9,420 nt of DNA from an uncultured Prevotella sp. (GTDB lineage Bacteria; Bacteroidota; Bacteroidia; Bacteroidales; Bacteroidaceae): the NCBI GenBank assembly GCA_937877685.1, contig CALFGU010000081.1, positions 1 through 9,420 of the forward strand, in the 5' to 3' direction. Below, piece by piece: positions 1 through 6,869 of this stretch; within the stretch, counting starts at the first letter, position 1; each line of letters starts with the position of its first letter. The notes under the pieces are model-generated. The model was not told the DNA's origin. It was given only the letters and a program-made list of their open reading frames with translations, and did no database searches. The translations under genes and the position numbers were made by a program.

Positions 1-660
1 GGCGTGACCTATGCGGAAGGCATCGGCGAAATGCTCCTTCGCACCTGCGCCTCCCGAGGCAATAATTGGGATGGGGAGGTTGTCGGAAAGCAGGGCGAGC
101 GCCTCGTTTGCAAAACCCGTTTTCACGCCGTCGTGGTTCATGCTCGTGAAGAGAATTTCTCCCGCGCCGCGGTCTGCCACTTCGCGCGCCCATTCAAAGA
201 GGCGGCGCTCGGTGCGTATTCTGCCCCCATTTACGTAACACCACCATTCGCCGTCTTCTTCAAGGCGGGCATCTATGGCCGTTACACAAACCTGCGAACC
301 AAAGTTGCGGGCAATTTCATCAATCAGTTCGGGGCGGCGCAGTGCGGCAGAGTTGATACTTACTTTATCCGCCCCCGCTCCGAGCATCTTATCAATGTCG
401 GAAAGTTCGTTAATGCCTCCGCCAACGGTAAACGGGATGGACACTTCGGCAGCCACGCGGCTCACCATCTCGGTAAATGTCTTGCGACCCTCATGGGTGG
501 CGGTAATATCAAGAAACACGAGTTCGTCGGCGCCCTGCAGACTGTAGGCTTTCCCAAGTTCTACGGGGTCTCCCGCTTCTCGGAGGTTTACAAAGTTAGT
601 CCCCTTCACCGTGCGCCCATCTTTTACGTCGAGGCAGGGGATTATGCGTTTTGCAAGCAT
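1..660 (-). CDS. hisF: HisF, imidazole glycerol phosphate synthase cyclase subunit (3'-partial)
   Basis: HisF takes ammonia from its partner HisH and converts PRFAR to imidazole glycerol phosphate and AICAR, in the cytoplasm. The frame is open from an ATG at 660 to the left edge, giving 220 residues of a protein usually about 250 long, so only the C-terminal end of the barrel is missing. The N-terminus reads MLAKRIIPCLDVKDG, the normal HisF start. Catalytic aspartates are visible at D11 (CLDV) and D130 (TAIDA). The phosphate-binding glycines lie in TVGGG (78-82) and ASGGAG (201-206), and the TSMNHDG motif is at 172-178. The first Asp common in that last motif in other phyla is Asn175 here, while the following Asp177 is kept. 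It is the last operon gene seen, separated from hisA by a repeat hairpin of about 130 bp. Its stop codon lies outside the window. Confidence 0.97.
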   Translation of the reverse strand, partial: MLAKRIIPCLDVKDGRTVKGTNFVNLREAGDPVELGKAYSLQGADELVFLDITATHEGRKTFTEMVSRVAAEVSIPFTVGGGINELSDIDKMLGAGADKVSINSAALRRPELIDEIARNFGSQVCVTAIDARLEEDGEWWCYVNGGRIRTERRLFEWAREVADRGAGEILFTSMNHDGVKTGFANEALALLSDNLPIPIIASGGAGAKEHFADAFRIGHA

Positions 661-692
661 AGCTCTATGTTGTGAGGTTAAGAGATTGGAGC

Positions 693-780
693 GTTCTGAA
701 GTTATGAAGTTCTGAGGTTCTGAGGTTTCTTTGCAGACCGAAGGGTCCTTCTGAACATCAGAACTTCTGAACATCAGAAC
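693..780. repeat. Intergenic hairpin cassette between hisA and hisF, 16-bp tandem arms
   Basis: The spacer carries an imperfect inverted repeat, 693-727 against 749-780, around a core of about 21 bp. The right arm is two perfect copies of the 16-mer TTCTGAACATCAGAAC (749-764 and 765-780). Each copy has its own internal dyad, TTCTGA/TCAGAA. The left arm consists of looser GTTCTGAG/GAAGTTCTGA units. In the transcript this would fold into a long hairpin. It is not followed by a T-run in the sense direction, so I do not call it a terminator. The core contains TTGCAG (731-736) and CCTTCTG (747-753), which also occur in reverse orientation in the hisH/hisB cassette. Confidence 0.85.
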
Positions 781-792
781 AAAACTATTGTG

Positions 793-1518
793 TTAACGAG
801 AAAGTTTATCTACAAGCGCGGGAAGATTGATTCTCCCTTCATAGAAAGCCTTTCCGAAAACGACGGCAGGGATGCCCGCTTCGTTGAGTGCTTCAATGTC
901 GGCATCGTTGCTCACTCCGCCGCTCGCAATCAAGTGGCAATTCGGGAAGCGTGCCATAATGTCTTTATAGAGTGCCGTATTGGGCCCTTGGAGCATGCCA
1001 TCGCGGCTAATATCTGTGCAGAGCACTTGCGTAATGCCGTGTTGCATGTAAAAGGTAATAAATTCGTCGAGCGTCATTCCGCCATCCTCCTTCCAACCTT
1101 TGATTTTGACGCGACCGTCAAGCGCATCGGCACCCACAATGAAGCGTTCTGCGCCAAATGTTTGTGCCCAATCTAAAAGTAAATCGGGGTTTGTGGCCGC
1201 CAAACTACCGATGGTCACCATTGAAGCACCACTATTAAAGGCTATGCGTAAGTCATCGGCGTGTTTTACGCCTCCGCCGAAGTCTATCACAAGGTTGGTT
1301 TGCGTGGCAACTTGCTCCAGCACGCGGTAGTTTATAATGTGACTTTCTTTCGCACCATCAAGGTCCACCATGTGAAGACGCGTCACGCCCATGTCTTCGA
1401 AGCGCTTGGCTACGTCGGCAGGATTGGCGTCATACACTTTCTTGGCGTCGTAATCACCTTTCGTAAGGCGCACGCACTTACCGTCGATGATGTCTATGGC
1501 TGGGATAAGTTCAATCAT
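793..1518 (-). CDS. hisA: HisA, ProFAR isomerase
   Basis: HisA (1-(5-phosphoribosyl)-5-[(5-phosphoribosylamino)methylideneamino]imidazole-4-carboxamide isomerase) performs the Amadori rearrangement of ProFAR to PRFAR, the substrate of HisF/HisH. The protein has 241 residues, the usual length. It begins MIELIPAIDIIDGK with the catalytic base D9. The second catalytic aspartate is D131 in VGADALDG. Phosphate-binding motifs are IDFGGGV (78-84) and IASGGV (198-202). The CTDISRDGML segment at 167-176 is typical of the family. The ATG at 1518 overlaps the hisH stop in an ATGA arrangement, which suggests translational coupling. It ends in TAA, and the spacer to hisF is occupied by a repeat hairpin. 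Confidence 0.98.
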   Translation of the reverse strand: MIELIPAIDIIDGKCVRLTKGDYDAKKVYDANPADVAKRFEDMGVTRLHMVDLDGAKESHIINYRVLEQVATQTNLVIDFGGGVKHADDLRIAFNSGASMVTIGSLAATNPDLLLDWAQTFGAERFIVGADALDGRVKIKGWKEDGGMTLDEFITFYMQHGITQVLCTDISRDGMLQGPNTALYKDIMARFPNCHLIASGGVSNDADIEALNEAGIPAVVFGKAFYEGRINLPALVDKLSR

Positions 1519-2120
1519 AAGTCAAGTTGCATAAAATTAGTGAGAATTTGTTCGCCCACGGTGCCACTCTTCTCGGGGTGGAACTGGGTGGCGAAGAAAT
1601 TGTTGCGACGCATTGCCGCGCTAAAGGGAATGCCGCCGTAATTGGTCTCAGCGATGGTCCACTCACATACGGGAGCGTAGAAACTATGTACGAAATAGAC
1701 GTAACTGTCGGGTGCCAGGTCCTTGAAGAGAGGCGAACTCGTGTTCTCAATCGTGTTCCAACCCATGTGGGGCACCTTTAAGTTGACTCCTTCAGGCGCA
1801 ACGAATTTCTGCACACGACTGCCTTCAAAAACATTGAGGCAAGGCGTGTCGCCCTCGTCGGAATGTTCGCAGAGTAATTGCTGACCGATGCAAATTCCGA
1901 GTACAGGTTGGCGCAATTCCTTAATCACGCGGTCGAGTCCACTACGCTTAAGGTGCGCAATGGTAGTAGCCGCTTCGCCTTGTCCAGGGAAAATGACGCG
2001 GTCGGCACTCATAATTTCTTCGGGATTACTCGTAACAATCGGCTCTACACCGATACGGCGCAGGGCATTGATTACAGAGCAAATATTGCCGGCATTATAT
2101 TGAACTATAGCAGTTTTCAC
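1515..2120 (-). CDS. hisH: HisH, imidazole glycerol phosphate synthase glutaminase subunit
   Basis: HisH is the class I glutamine amidotransferase half of imidazole glycerol phosphate synthase. It hydrolyses glutamine and passes ammonia to HisF. The product has 201 residues, normal for the family. The catalytic triad is visible: nucleophile C77 in LGICIGQQ, and H181 and E183 in TQFHPEKSG. The NAGN motif at 9-12 and the PGQGEA loop at 45-50 are also standard. The start is a GTG at 2120. An in-frame TAA lies four codons upstream and no ATG intervenes, and MKTAIVQYNAGN matches the family N-terminus. The 3' end overlaps hisA by four bases (ATGA). Upstream, a purine/pyrimidine-rich repeat hairpin separates it from hisB. 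Confidence 0.97.
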   Translation of the reverse strand: MKTAIVQYNAGNICSVINALRRIGVEPIVTSNPEEIMSADRVIFPGQGEAATTIAHLKRSGLDRVIKELRQPVLGICIGQQLLCEHSDEGDTPCLNVFEGSRVQKFVAPEGVNLKVPHMGWNTIENTSSPLFKDLAPDSYVYFVHSFYAPVCEWTIAETNYGGIPFSAAMRRNNFFATQFHPEKSGTVGEQILTNFMQLDL

Positions 2121-2136
2121 AATGGAAGTTTATTTT

Positions 2137-2243
2137 GAAATGAGAAATCAGAAAGGAGAAAGGAGAAATCCATGCGGAGCAGAAGGATAAAGGAAACACC
2201 CTGCAAGGTCTTTCTCCTTTCTCATTTCTCCTTTCTCATTTTT
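2137..2243. repeat. Intergenic hairpin cassette between hisB and hisH, 14-bp tandem arms
   Basis: An inverted repeat of 2137-2169 against 2209-2243 surrounds a core of about 39 bp. The right arm holds two perfect copies of TCTCCTTTCTCATT (2213-2226 and 2227-2240). The left arm is the matching GAGAAAGGAGAAAT type. Both arms are strongly strand-asymmetric: all purine plus T on one strand, pyrimidine plus A on the other. The core at 2170-2208 contains CCATGCGGA (2170-2178), CAGAAGG (2180-2186) and CTGCAA (2201-2206). The first is shared with the hisG/hisD cassette and the other two with the hisA/hisF cassette, in each case in inverted orientation. It starts immediately after the hisB stop. Confidence 0.85.
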
Positions 2244-3311
2244 TCAAAGCGCCCCCTTACTTGAAGGCAACACCAAGTGGCGCACATCTCTTGCTACCGC
2301 CATCTTGATGGCACGCGCAAGGGCTTTGAAGATTCCCTCAATCTTATGATGTTCGTTTTGTCCCTCAGCGCGGATGCTCAGATTCATTAATGCGGCGTCG
2401 CTGAGGCTTTTGAAGAAGTGGAAGAAGAGTTCTGTGGGGACATCTCCGATACGTTCGCGCTTGAATTCGGCATCCCATTGCAACCAGGGGCGACCGCCGA
2501 AGTCGAGGGCTACTTGGCAGAGGCAATCATCCATAGGCAGGCAGTAGCCATAGCGACTGATGCCGAGTTTGTTGCCGAGGCTTTTGCGCAAGCATTCTCC
2601 AAGGGCAAGGGCGGTGTCTTCCACGGTGTGGTGTTCGTCCACCTGCAAATCGCCCTTCGTATGAACGGTGAGCGAGAGTCCGCCATGGTGGGCAATCTGT
2701 GCGAGCATGTGGTCGAGAAAACCGAGTCCTGTGGAAATATCACAGCGTCCGGCGCGGTCAAGGTCGATACGCACATAAATATCCGTTTCACGCGTCGTGC
2801 GCTTCACCTCATTAGTGCGCTCGCCCGCCACAAGGATTTCCGTAATCTTCTTCCAATCCATCCCGTCCGTACCAATTTGGAGGGCACGACAACCTAAGTT
2901 TTCCGCCAGTTGCACATCCGTCATACGGTCGCCGATAACGTAGGAATTCGCCAAGTCATACTCGCCCGTCATATACTCCGTGAGCATCCCCGTTCCGGGT
3001 TTGCGCGTCGGGGCATTCTCATGCGGGAAATGGCGGTCGATAAGGATGTTGTCAAATTCCACTCCCTCGCCCTTGAGCGTATCCAAAATAAAATTATGTA
3101 CGGGCCAGAAGGTATCCTCGGGGAAAGAATCGGTGCCCAATCCGTCTTGGTTGCTCACCATGACGAGTTCGTAATCCGTAAGTTCGCGAATGGTGGTCAA
3201 AGCTCGGAATGTGCCGGGCACAAAAACGAGTTTTGAGAAATCATCTATTTGTTCGTCGGCAGGCTCTTGGATAAGCGTGCCGTCGCGGTCGATAAAAAGT
3301 GCTTTTTTCAT
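2244..3311 (-). CDS. hisB: HisB, bifunctional histidinol-phosphatase / imidazoleglycerol-phosphate dehydratase
   Basis: This 355-residue two-domain enzyme performs two steps: imidazoleglycerol phosphate dehydration (C-terminal part) and histidinol phosphate dephosphorylation (N-terminal HAD part). The HAD domain, about 1-165, shows the DxDGT motif with D8 and D10 (IDRDGT), SNQDG at 53-57, RKPG at 103-106 and GDRMTD at 127-132. The dehydratase domain, about 170-355, shows GLGFLDHML, AQIAHHG, DEHHTVED (225-232) and NEHHKIEG (319-326), the His-rich manganese-binding motifs. The Cys-rich zinc loop of enterobacterial HisB is absent: the equivalent stretch reads DRHFPHENAPT without cysteines. I chose the ATG at 3311 (MKKALFIDRDGT). 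The same frame stays open upstream through a 9-bp repeat array to a possible TTG at 3365, directly after the hisDC stop. Confidence 0.97.
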   Translation of the reverse strand: MKKALFIDRDGTLIQEPADEQIDDFSKLVFVPGTFRALTTIRELTDYELVMVSNQDGLGTDSFPEDTFWPVHNFILDTLKGEGVEFDNILIDRHFPHENAPTRKPGTGMLTEYMTGEYDLANSYVIGDRMTDVQLAENLGCRALQIGTDGMDWKKITEILVAGERTNEVKRTTRETDIYVRIDLDRAGRCDISTGLGFLDHMLAQIAHHGGLSLTVHTKGDLQVDEHHTVEDTALALGECLRKSLGNKLGISRYGYCLPMDDCLCQVALDFGGRPWLQWDAEFKRERIGDVPTELFFHFFKSLSDAALMNLSIRAEGQNEHHKIEGIFKALARAIKMAVARDVRHLVLPSSKGAL

Positions 3312-3317
3312 GAGGGA

Positions 3318-3362
3318 AGGTAAAGCCTTTAAGGGCTTTAGGGTCTTTAAAGTCCTTAAGGT
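3318..3362 (-). repeat. 9-bp in-frame tandem array between hisDC and hisB
   Basis: The 54-bp spacer between the hisDC stop (TAA, 3368-3366) and the hisB ATG is mostly a tandem array of a 9-base unit close to ACYTTAAAG. There are four recognisable copies at 3362-3354, 3353-3345, 3344-3336 and 3335-3327, and a decayed fifth at 3326-3318. The unit is a multiple of three and contains no stop in the hisB frame, so it would translate as T-L-K, T-L-K, P-L-K type repeats. The AAAGCC/GGCTTT arms can also fold into a small hairpin. It has no core like the other three spacers. Confidence 0.85.
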
Positions 3363-3365
3363 CAA

Positions 3366-5777
3366 TTAGAACGCGGTCAATTCCTTCAAGGCTGAGAGCA
3401 GCGCATCATTTTCTGCGGGAGTGCCGATGGTAATACGGAGACAATCGTTGCAGAGACGCACTTTGCTGCGATTTCTTACAATAATGCCGCGGTCAACAAG
3501 GGCATTGTAGAGCGCCGTTGCGTTGTTGATTTTTGCTAAAACAAAGTTGGCGTCCGAGGGGTACACCTTTTGGCAATCGGGAAGCGCTTCTAATGCTTCC
3601 ACCATCTTACTACGTTCGGCAAGAATGAGATTGATCCAATCCGCAACGAGGTCTTTGCTCTTCAAAATCTCAAGCGCCTGTTGCTGGGTGAGGATGTTGA
3701 CGTTGTAGGGGTATTTCACCTTGTTGAAATAACCAATGATTTCTTCCGAAGCCATAGCTATGCCGAGGCGAAGCCCTGCTGATGCCCACGCTTTGGAGAA
3801 GGTGGCAAGCACAATCAGACGGGGGTGCTGGTCAAGGGCGAAGCGCAAGGAGGCTTCGGGAACAAAGTCGCCGTAAGCCTCATCCACCACCACGATTCCG
3901 GGAAACTCCTTTAACAAGATGTCCATCTCTTCGCGTGGCAAGAGATTGCCCGTAGGATTATTGGGAGAGCAAAGGAAAATAGCCTTGGTGTTGGCATCCG
4001 TAGCCTGAAGCACATCTGCCGCACTGAAAGAGAAGTCCTCGCGAAGCAGTACGCGGCGATACTCCACGTCATTTGTTGCCGCGCAAACGGCATACATGCC
4101 GTAGGTAGGTTCAAGTGCCACCACATTATCCACACCTGGGCGACAGAACACGCGGAACACGAGGTCGATAGCCTCATCGCTGCCGTTGCCCAAGAAGAGT
4201 TGTGAGGGGCGTACGCCTTTAATTTTCGCCAATTCCGCCTTCACCTCCGTTTGGAGAGGGTCGGGGTAGCGATTAAACGGCGCATTGTAAGGACTCTCGT
4301 TCGCATCGAGGAAAACCGTTGCTTGCTTGCCCGAATATTCATCACGTGCAGAACTGTAAGCCTCCATCTTAATGACGTTGGGGCGTACGAGATGCGAAAC
4401 GGAATTAGAATTAGGGAAAATTCTATTACTTATTCGCGCGTCAATGTTACTCTTTGTGCCTCCAATATTACTCTTTGTGGCCCCCGTTTCAGACGCGCTA
4501 CACGCTGCAAGGCGAAGCGTCATCGCATTTCGGTGAGCATCAAGCGCTTCTTCACTTGCCATGAGTTCTACACAACGTCCAATGCTGCGAATGCCTTCCT
4601 CTGTGAGTTCTTGGAAGGTAATTTTGCGCATAAAGCTATCGAGGCACAGCCCGCTGTAAGACTTCGCAAAGCCTGAAGTAGGAAGCGTGTGATTTGTTCC
4701 TGAAGCATAATCTCCTGCGCTTTCACAACTGTAATTTCCAAGGAATACGGAACCCGCGTGGCTTATCTTCTGCGCCACTTCGCGGTAATCCTTTGTGGCA
4801 ATGATTAAGTGCTCGGGCGCATAAAGGTTGGTCATTTCAAGCGCCTCTTCCATGGTGTCGAACACAATAATCTTGCTGTGTTGCAAGGCTTTTTCGGCAA
4901 TCTCATGGCGAGGAAGTGCGGCGCATTGGCGACTAACTTCCGCCACAACTTCTTCCGCAAGCGCGCGACTTGTCGTAATGAGCAACGCTTGGCTATCAGG
5001 ACCGTGTTCTGCTTGACTAAGGAGGTCGGCCGCAACAAAGTCTGCGCGTGCAGAGTCGTCAGCAAGTACCTCTACTTCACTTGGACCAGCGGGCATATCG
5101 ATAGCCGTTCCTTTCAAAGCTACCCATTGTTTTGCCGCCATCACGTATTGATTGCCGGGACCGAAAATCTTGTCCACCTGGGGCACAGATTCTGTTCCCA
5201 CAGCCATAGCTGCTACCGCCTGTGCGCCACCCACTTTGAAGATTTCGGTAATGCCGCAAAGCGAAGCGGCGAAGAGGATGGCGGGATGCACACTTCCATC
5301 CTTCGCAGGGGGAGTGCAGAGCACCACTTTCTCACATCCGGCGATGCGGGCGGGAATGCCGAGCATCAATACCGTAGAGAAGAGCGGGGCAGACCCACCT
5401 GGAATGTAAAGACCTACGCGCGAGATGGGCAAAGCGCGTTGTTCGCACACGACACCCGGAGCTGTTTCTACGCGTACGCCACTAAAGCGCTGCGCCGCGT
5501 GGAAGGCATAAATCTGTGAGTAAGCTTGGCGAAGGGCATTCTTCAAGTCGTCGGAAACGAGTGCCTCTGCCGCACGAATTTCTGCCTCACTCACACGAAG
5601 GTCCGTAAGGCACACTTTATCAAAACGCTCCGCATACGCACGGAGTGCCGCATCGCCCTTCTCAGCTACCTCATCCACAATCGGACGTACGATATCGAAA
5701 AGTTCGGTTATATCAAGCGAGGGACGGCGTAGGAGTGCGTCCCACTCAGATTTATTGGGGGAGAAAGAAAGAGTCAT
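3366..5777 (-). CDS. hisDC: HisD-HisC fusion: histidinol dehydrogenase / histidinol-phosphate aminotransferase
   Basis: One 803-residue frame encodes two pathway enzymes that are usually separate. Residues 1 to about 425 are HisD, the NAD- and zinc-dependent oxidation of histidinol to histidine. The expected zinc ligands are visible at Q255 and H258 (SQAEHG), D356 (AGDYASG) and H415, and the catalytic E322-H323 pair lies in APEHL. About 464-803 is HisC, the PLP-dependent transamination of imidazole acetol phosphate. It shows DANESPYN (491-498), NGSDEAID, SPNNPTG (604-610), VDEAYGDF (631-638), the PLP lysine K662 in TFSKAWA, and the substrate arginine R781 (RITIGT). Residues about 426-463 form a Ser/Asn/Thr-rich linker with a repeated TKSNI. 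The start is the ATG at 5777 (MTLSFSPNKSEW). A TTG 11 codons upstream lies inside the repeat hairpin and is less likely. All catalytic residues are intact in both halves, so the fusion is probably functional. Confidence 0.95.
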   Translation of the reverse strand: MTLSFSPNKSEWDALLRRPSLDITELFDIVRPIVDEVAEKGDAALRAYAERFDKVCLTDLRVSEAEIRAAEALVSDDLKNALRQAYSQIYAFHAAQRFSGVRVETAPGVVCEQRALPISRVGLYIPGGSAPLFSTVLMLGIPARIAGCEKVVLCTPPAKDGSVHPAILFAASLCGITEIFKVGGAQAVAAMAVGTESVPQVDKIFGPGNQYVMAAKQWVALKGTAIDMPAGPSEVEVLADDSARADFVAADLLSQAEHGPDSQALLITTSRALAEEVVAEVSRQCAALPRHEIAEKALQHSKIIVFDTMEEALEMTNLYAPEHLIIATKDYREVAQKISHAGSVFLGNYSCESAGDYASGTNHTLPTSGFAKSYSGLCLDSFMRKITFQELTEEGIRSIGRCVELMASEEALDAHRNAMTLRLAACSASETGATKSNIGGTKSNIDARISNRIFPNSNSVSHLVRPNVIKMEAYSSARDEYSGKQATVFLDANESPYNAPFNRYPDPLQTEVKAELAKIKGVRPSQLFLGNGSDEAIDLVFRVFCRPGVDNVVALEPTYGMYAVCAATNDVEYRRVLLREDFSFSAADVLQATDANTKAIFLCSPNNPTGNLLPREEMDILLKEFPGIVVVDEAYGDFVPEASLRFALDQHPRLIVLATFSKAWASAGLRLGIAMASEEIIGYFNKVKYPYNVNILTQQQALEILKSKDLVADWINLILAERSKMVEALEALPDCQKVYPSDANFVLAKINNATALYNALVDRGIIVRNRSKVRLCNDCLRITIGTPAENDALLSALKELTAF
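4442..4479 (-). repeat. 21-bp tandem repeat encoding the HisD-HisC linker
   Basis: Two 17-bp copies of CAATRTTACTCTTTGTG (plus strand, 4442-4458 and 4463-4479), differing at one base, recur with a 21-bp period. In the sense direction they encode two TKSNI units, seven residues apart (434-438 and 441-445). The neighbouring 4400-4435 stretch has an imperfect dyad (AGAATT/AATTCT) and more TATTACTT-like units, so this resembles the non-coding repeat spacers elsewhere in the operon. The difference is that here the reading frame runs through it and joins HisD to HisC. Confidence 0.8.
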
Positions 5778-5790
5778 GAAGTGAGGAACT

Positions 5791-5908
5791 AAAAGTTTTT
5801 TAGTTGACAAGTTTAACAGGTACGAGTAGACGAGAGGGTTACAGAAGTCCCGTTGTGAAGTTCCGCATGGTTCTTGTTTATTTGTCTACTAAAAACTCGT
5901 CTACTAAT
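5791..5908. repeat. Intergenic hairpin cassette between hisG and hisD, 15-bp unit arms
   Basis: The spacer of about 130 bp is an imperfect inverted repeat. On the sense strand the 5' arm (5908 to about 5870) has two TTAGTAGAC units with a 15-bp period. These pair with the 3' arm (about 5835-5791), which contains CGTCTACTCG and TTGTCAACTAAAAAAC. The core includes TCCGCATGG at 5862-5870, which is identical to nine bases of the hisH/hisB cassette core in reverse orientation. The fold could affect mRNA stability or the relative output of hisG and hisDC. No T-run follows it to suggest termination. Confidence 0.75.
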
Positions 5909-6760
5909 TTAATAAATCATCTTCTCAATCGGCAACACGAGTATTCCCTGTGCGCCTTTCGCTTTCAGGCGACCGATGATTTCCCAGAAGCGCTTTTCTT
6001 CAAGTACGGCGTGGATGCTACACCAACCTTCTTGCGCAAGAGGCATTACTGTAGGGCTCTTCATGCCAGGAAGTTCGGCAAGAATGTCACTCACGCAGTC
6101 GCTGGGAGCATTCATCAGCACGTATTTCTTATCGACAGCGTTTTGTACAGCAGTAATGCGGAAGAGCAAGTCGTCAAGTGCCGCCTGTGATTCTGCATCT
6201 AATTCCTTTCCAGCAATAAGCACCGCCTCGCTATCAGTCACGCGTTCCACCTCCTTAAGGTTGTTGCTCACAAGGGTAGAACCCGAACTTACAATGTCGA
6301 AAATAGCATCGGCAATGTCAATCGCCGTAGAGATTTCTACGGAACCCGTAATCGTGTGAACTTGAGCCGTGATGCCCTTATCGGCAAGGAAGCGCTGCAA
6401 GATGCCGGGGTAGGAAGTGGCAATGCGTTTGCCTTGCAACCATTCCACTCCTTCGTAAGGTTCACTCTTAGGTATGGCAATCGAAAGGCGACAACCGCCG
6501 AATCCTAACTCACGCACGATTTTCACATCCTCATTGCGCTCCAACACTTCGTTGAGGCCCACGACACCAATGTCAGCTGTGCCGTCGGCAACGATACCTG
6601 GGATGTCGTCATCGCGCATGAAGAGCACCTCCATGGGGAAGTTGCGCGCCGCAAGCAGAAGGGTGCGCTTGGATTTGTCAATCTTGATGCCGGCTTCGGC
6701 AAGGAGTGCCATCGTGTCGTCATGAAGGCGACCTTTCGACTGTATTGCTATACGTAACAT
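5909..6760 (-). CDS. hisG: HisG, ATP phosphoribosyltransferase (long form)
   Basis: HisG catalyses the committed first step, joining ATP and PRPP to give phosphoribosyl-ATP, and is normally feedback-inhibited by histidine. The protein has 283 residues, the length of the long (HisG_L) homohexameric form that needs no HisZ. The catalytic domain covers about 1-205, with MLRIAIQSKGRL at the start, GVVGLNE (65-71), GSVEIS (139-144) and the PRPP-binding DIVSSGSTL (155-163). The C-terminal ACT-like regulatory domain spans about 207-283 (KKYVLMNAP, then PTVMPLAQEGW). As first gene of the operon it sits directly behind a histidine attenuator, so it is the immediate target of that control. The ATG at 6760 is clear. 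No strong Shine-Dalgarno sequence is visible, as is usual in this phylum. Confidence 0.98.
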   Translation of the reverse strand: MLRIAIQSKGRLHDDTMALLAEAGIKIDKSKRTLLLAARNFPMEVLFMRDDDIPGIVADGTADIGVVGLNEVLERNEDVKIVRELGFGGCRLSIAIPKSEPYEGVEWLQGKRIATSYPGILQRFLADKGITAQVHTITGSVEISTAIDIADAIFDIVSSGSTLVSNNLKEVERVTDSEAVLIAGKELDAESQAALDDLLFRITAVQNAVDKKYVLMNAPSDCVSDILAELPGMKSPTVMPLAQEGWCSIHAVLEEKRFWEIIGRLKAKGAQGILVLPIEKMIY

Positions 6761-6789
6761 AGAAGTTAGTCTTGTGTTAGTTTTAATTC

Positions 6790-6836
6790 AAAAAAATATC
6801 GAGGCTCACCCCATCACAACATCGGGAGAGCCTCGA
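6790..6836 (-). terminator. his attenuator: intrinsic terminator ahead of hisG
   Basis: On the minus strand a perfect 9-bp stem, TCGAGGCTC/GAGCCTCGA (6836-6828 with 6807-6799), is extended inside by CCC/GGG after one mismatch. TA and seven T residues follow it, which is the structure of a rho-independent terminator. It ends only about 30 bp before the hisG ATG and follows a His-rich leader peptide, so it is best read as the attenuator. A candidate antiterminator pairs CGGGTTGAG (6888-6880), just past the His codons, with CTCTCCCG (6830-6823), which overlaps the terminator 5' arm. A ribosome stalled on the His codons would leave CGGGTTGAG free. A ribosome at the leader stop would cover it. Confidence 0.88.
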
Positions 6837-6869
6837 GAATAAGAGTCATATCACCTGGATACACACCGT

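Noticed and set aside
4..675. Plus-strand open frame of 223 codons
   Set aside because: It lies fully antisense to hisF, whose minus-strand frame translates to a textbook HisF with all catalytic residues.
693..780. Possible CRISPR or terminator in the hisA/hisF spacer
   Set aside because: The repeat copies are directly adjacent with no spacers, and no T-run follows the hairpin in the direction of transcription.
3312..3365. TTG start for hisB adding 18 residues
   Set aside because: The extension is coded by the 9-bp tandem array, while MKKALFIDRDGT at 3311 is the usual HisB start. The open frame itself is reported as a finding.
4809..5519. Plus-strand open frame of 236 codons
   Set aside because: It is antisense to the HisD half of hisDC, has a composition typical of a shadow frame (many Cys, His, Arg) and has no recognisable domain.
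5778..5810. TTG start for hisDC adding 11 residues
   Set aside because: The extension lies inside the repeat hairpin, and the ATG at 5777 gives the normal HisD N-terminus.
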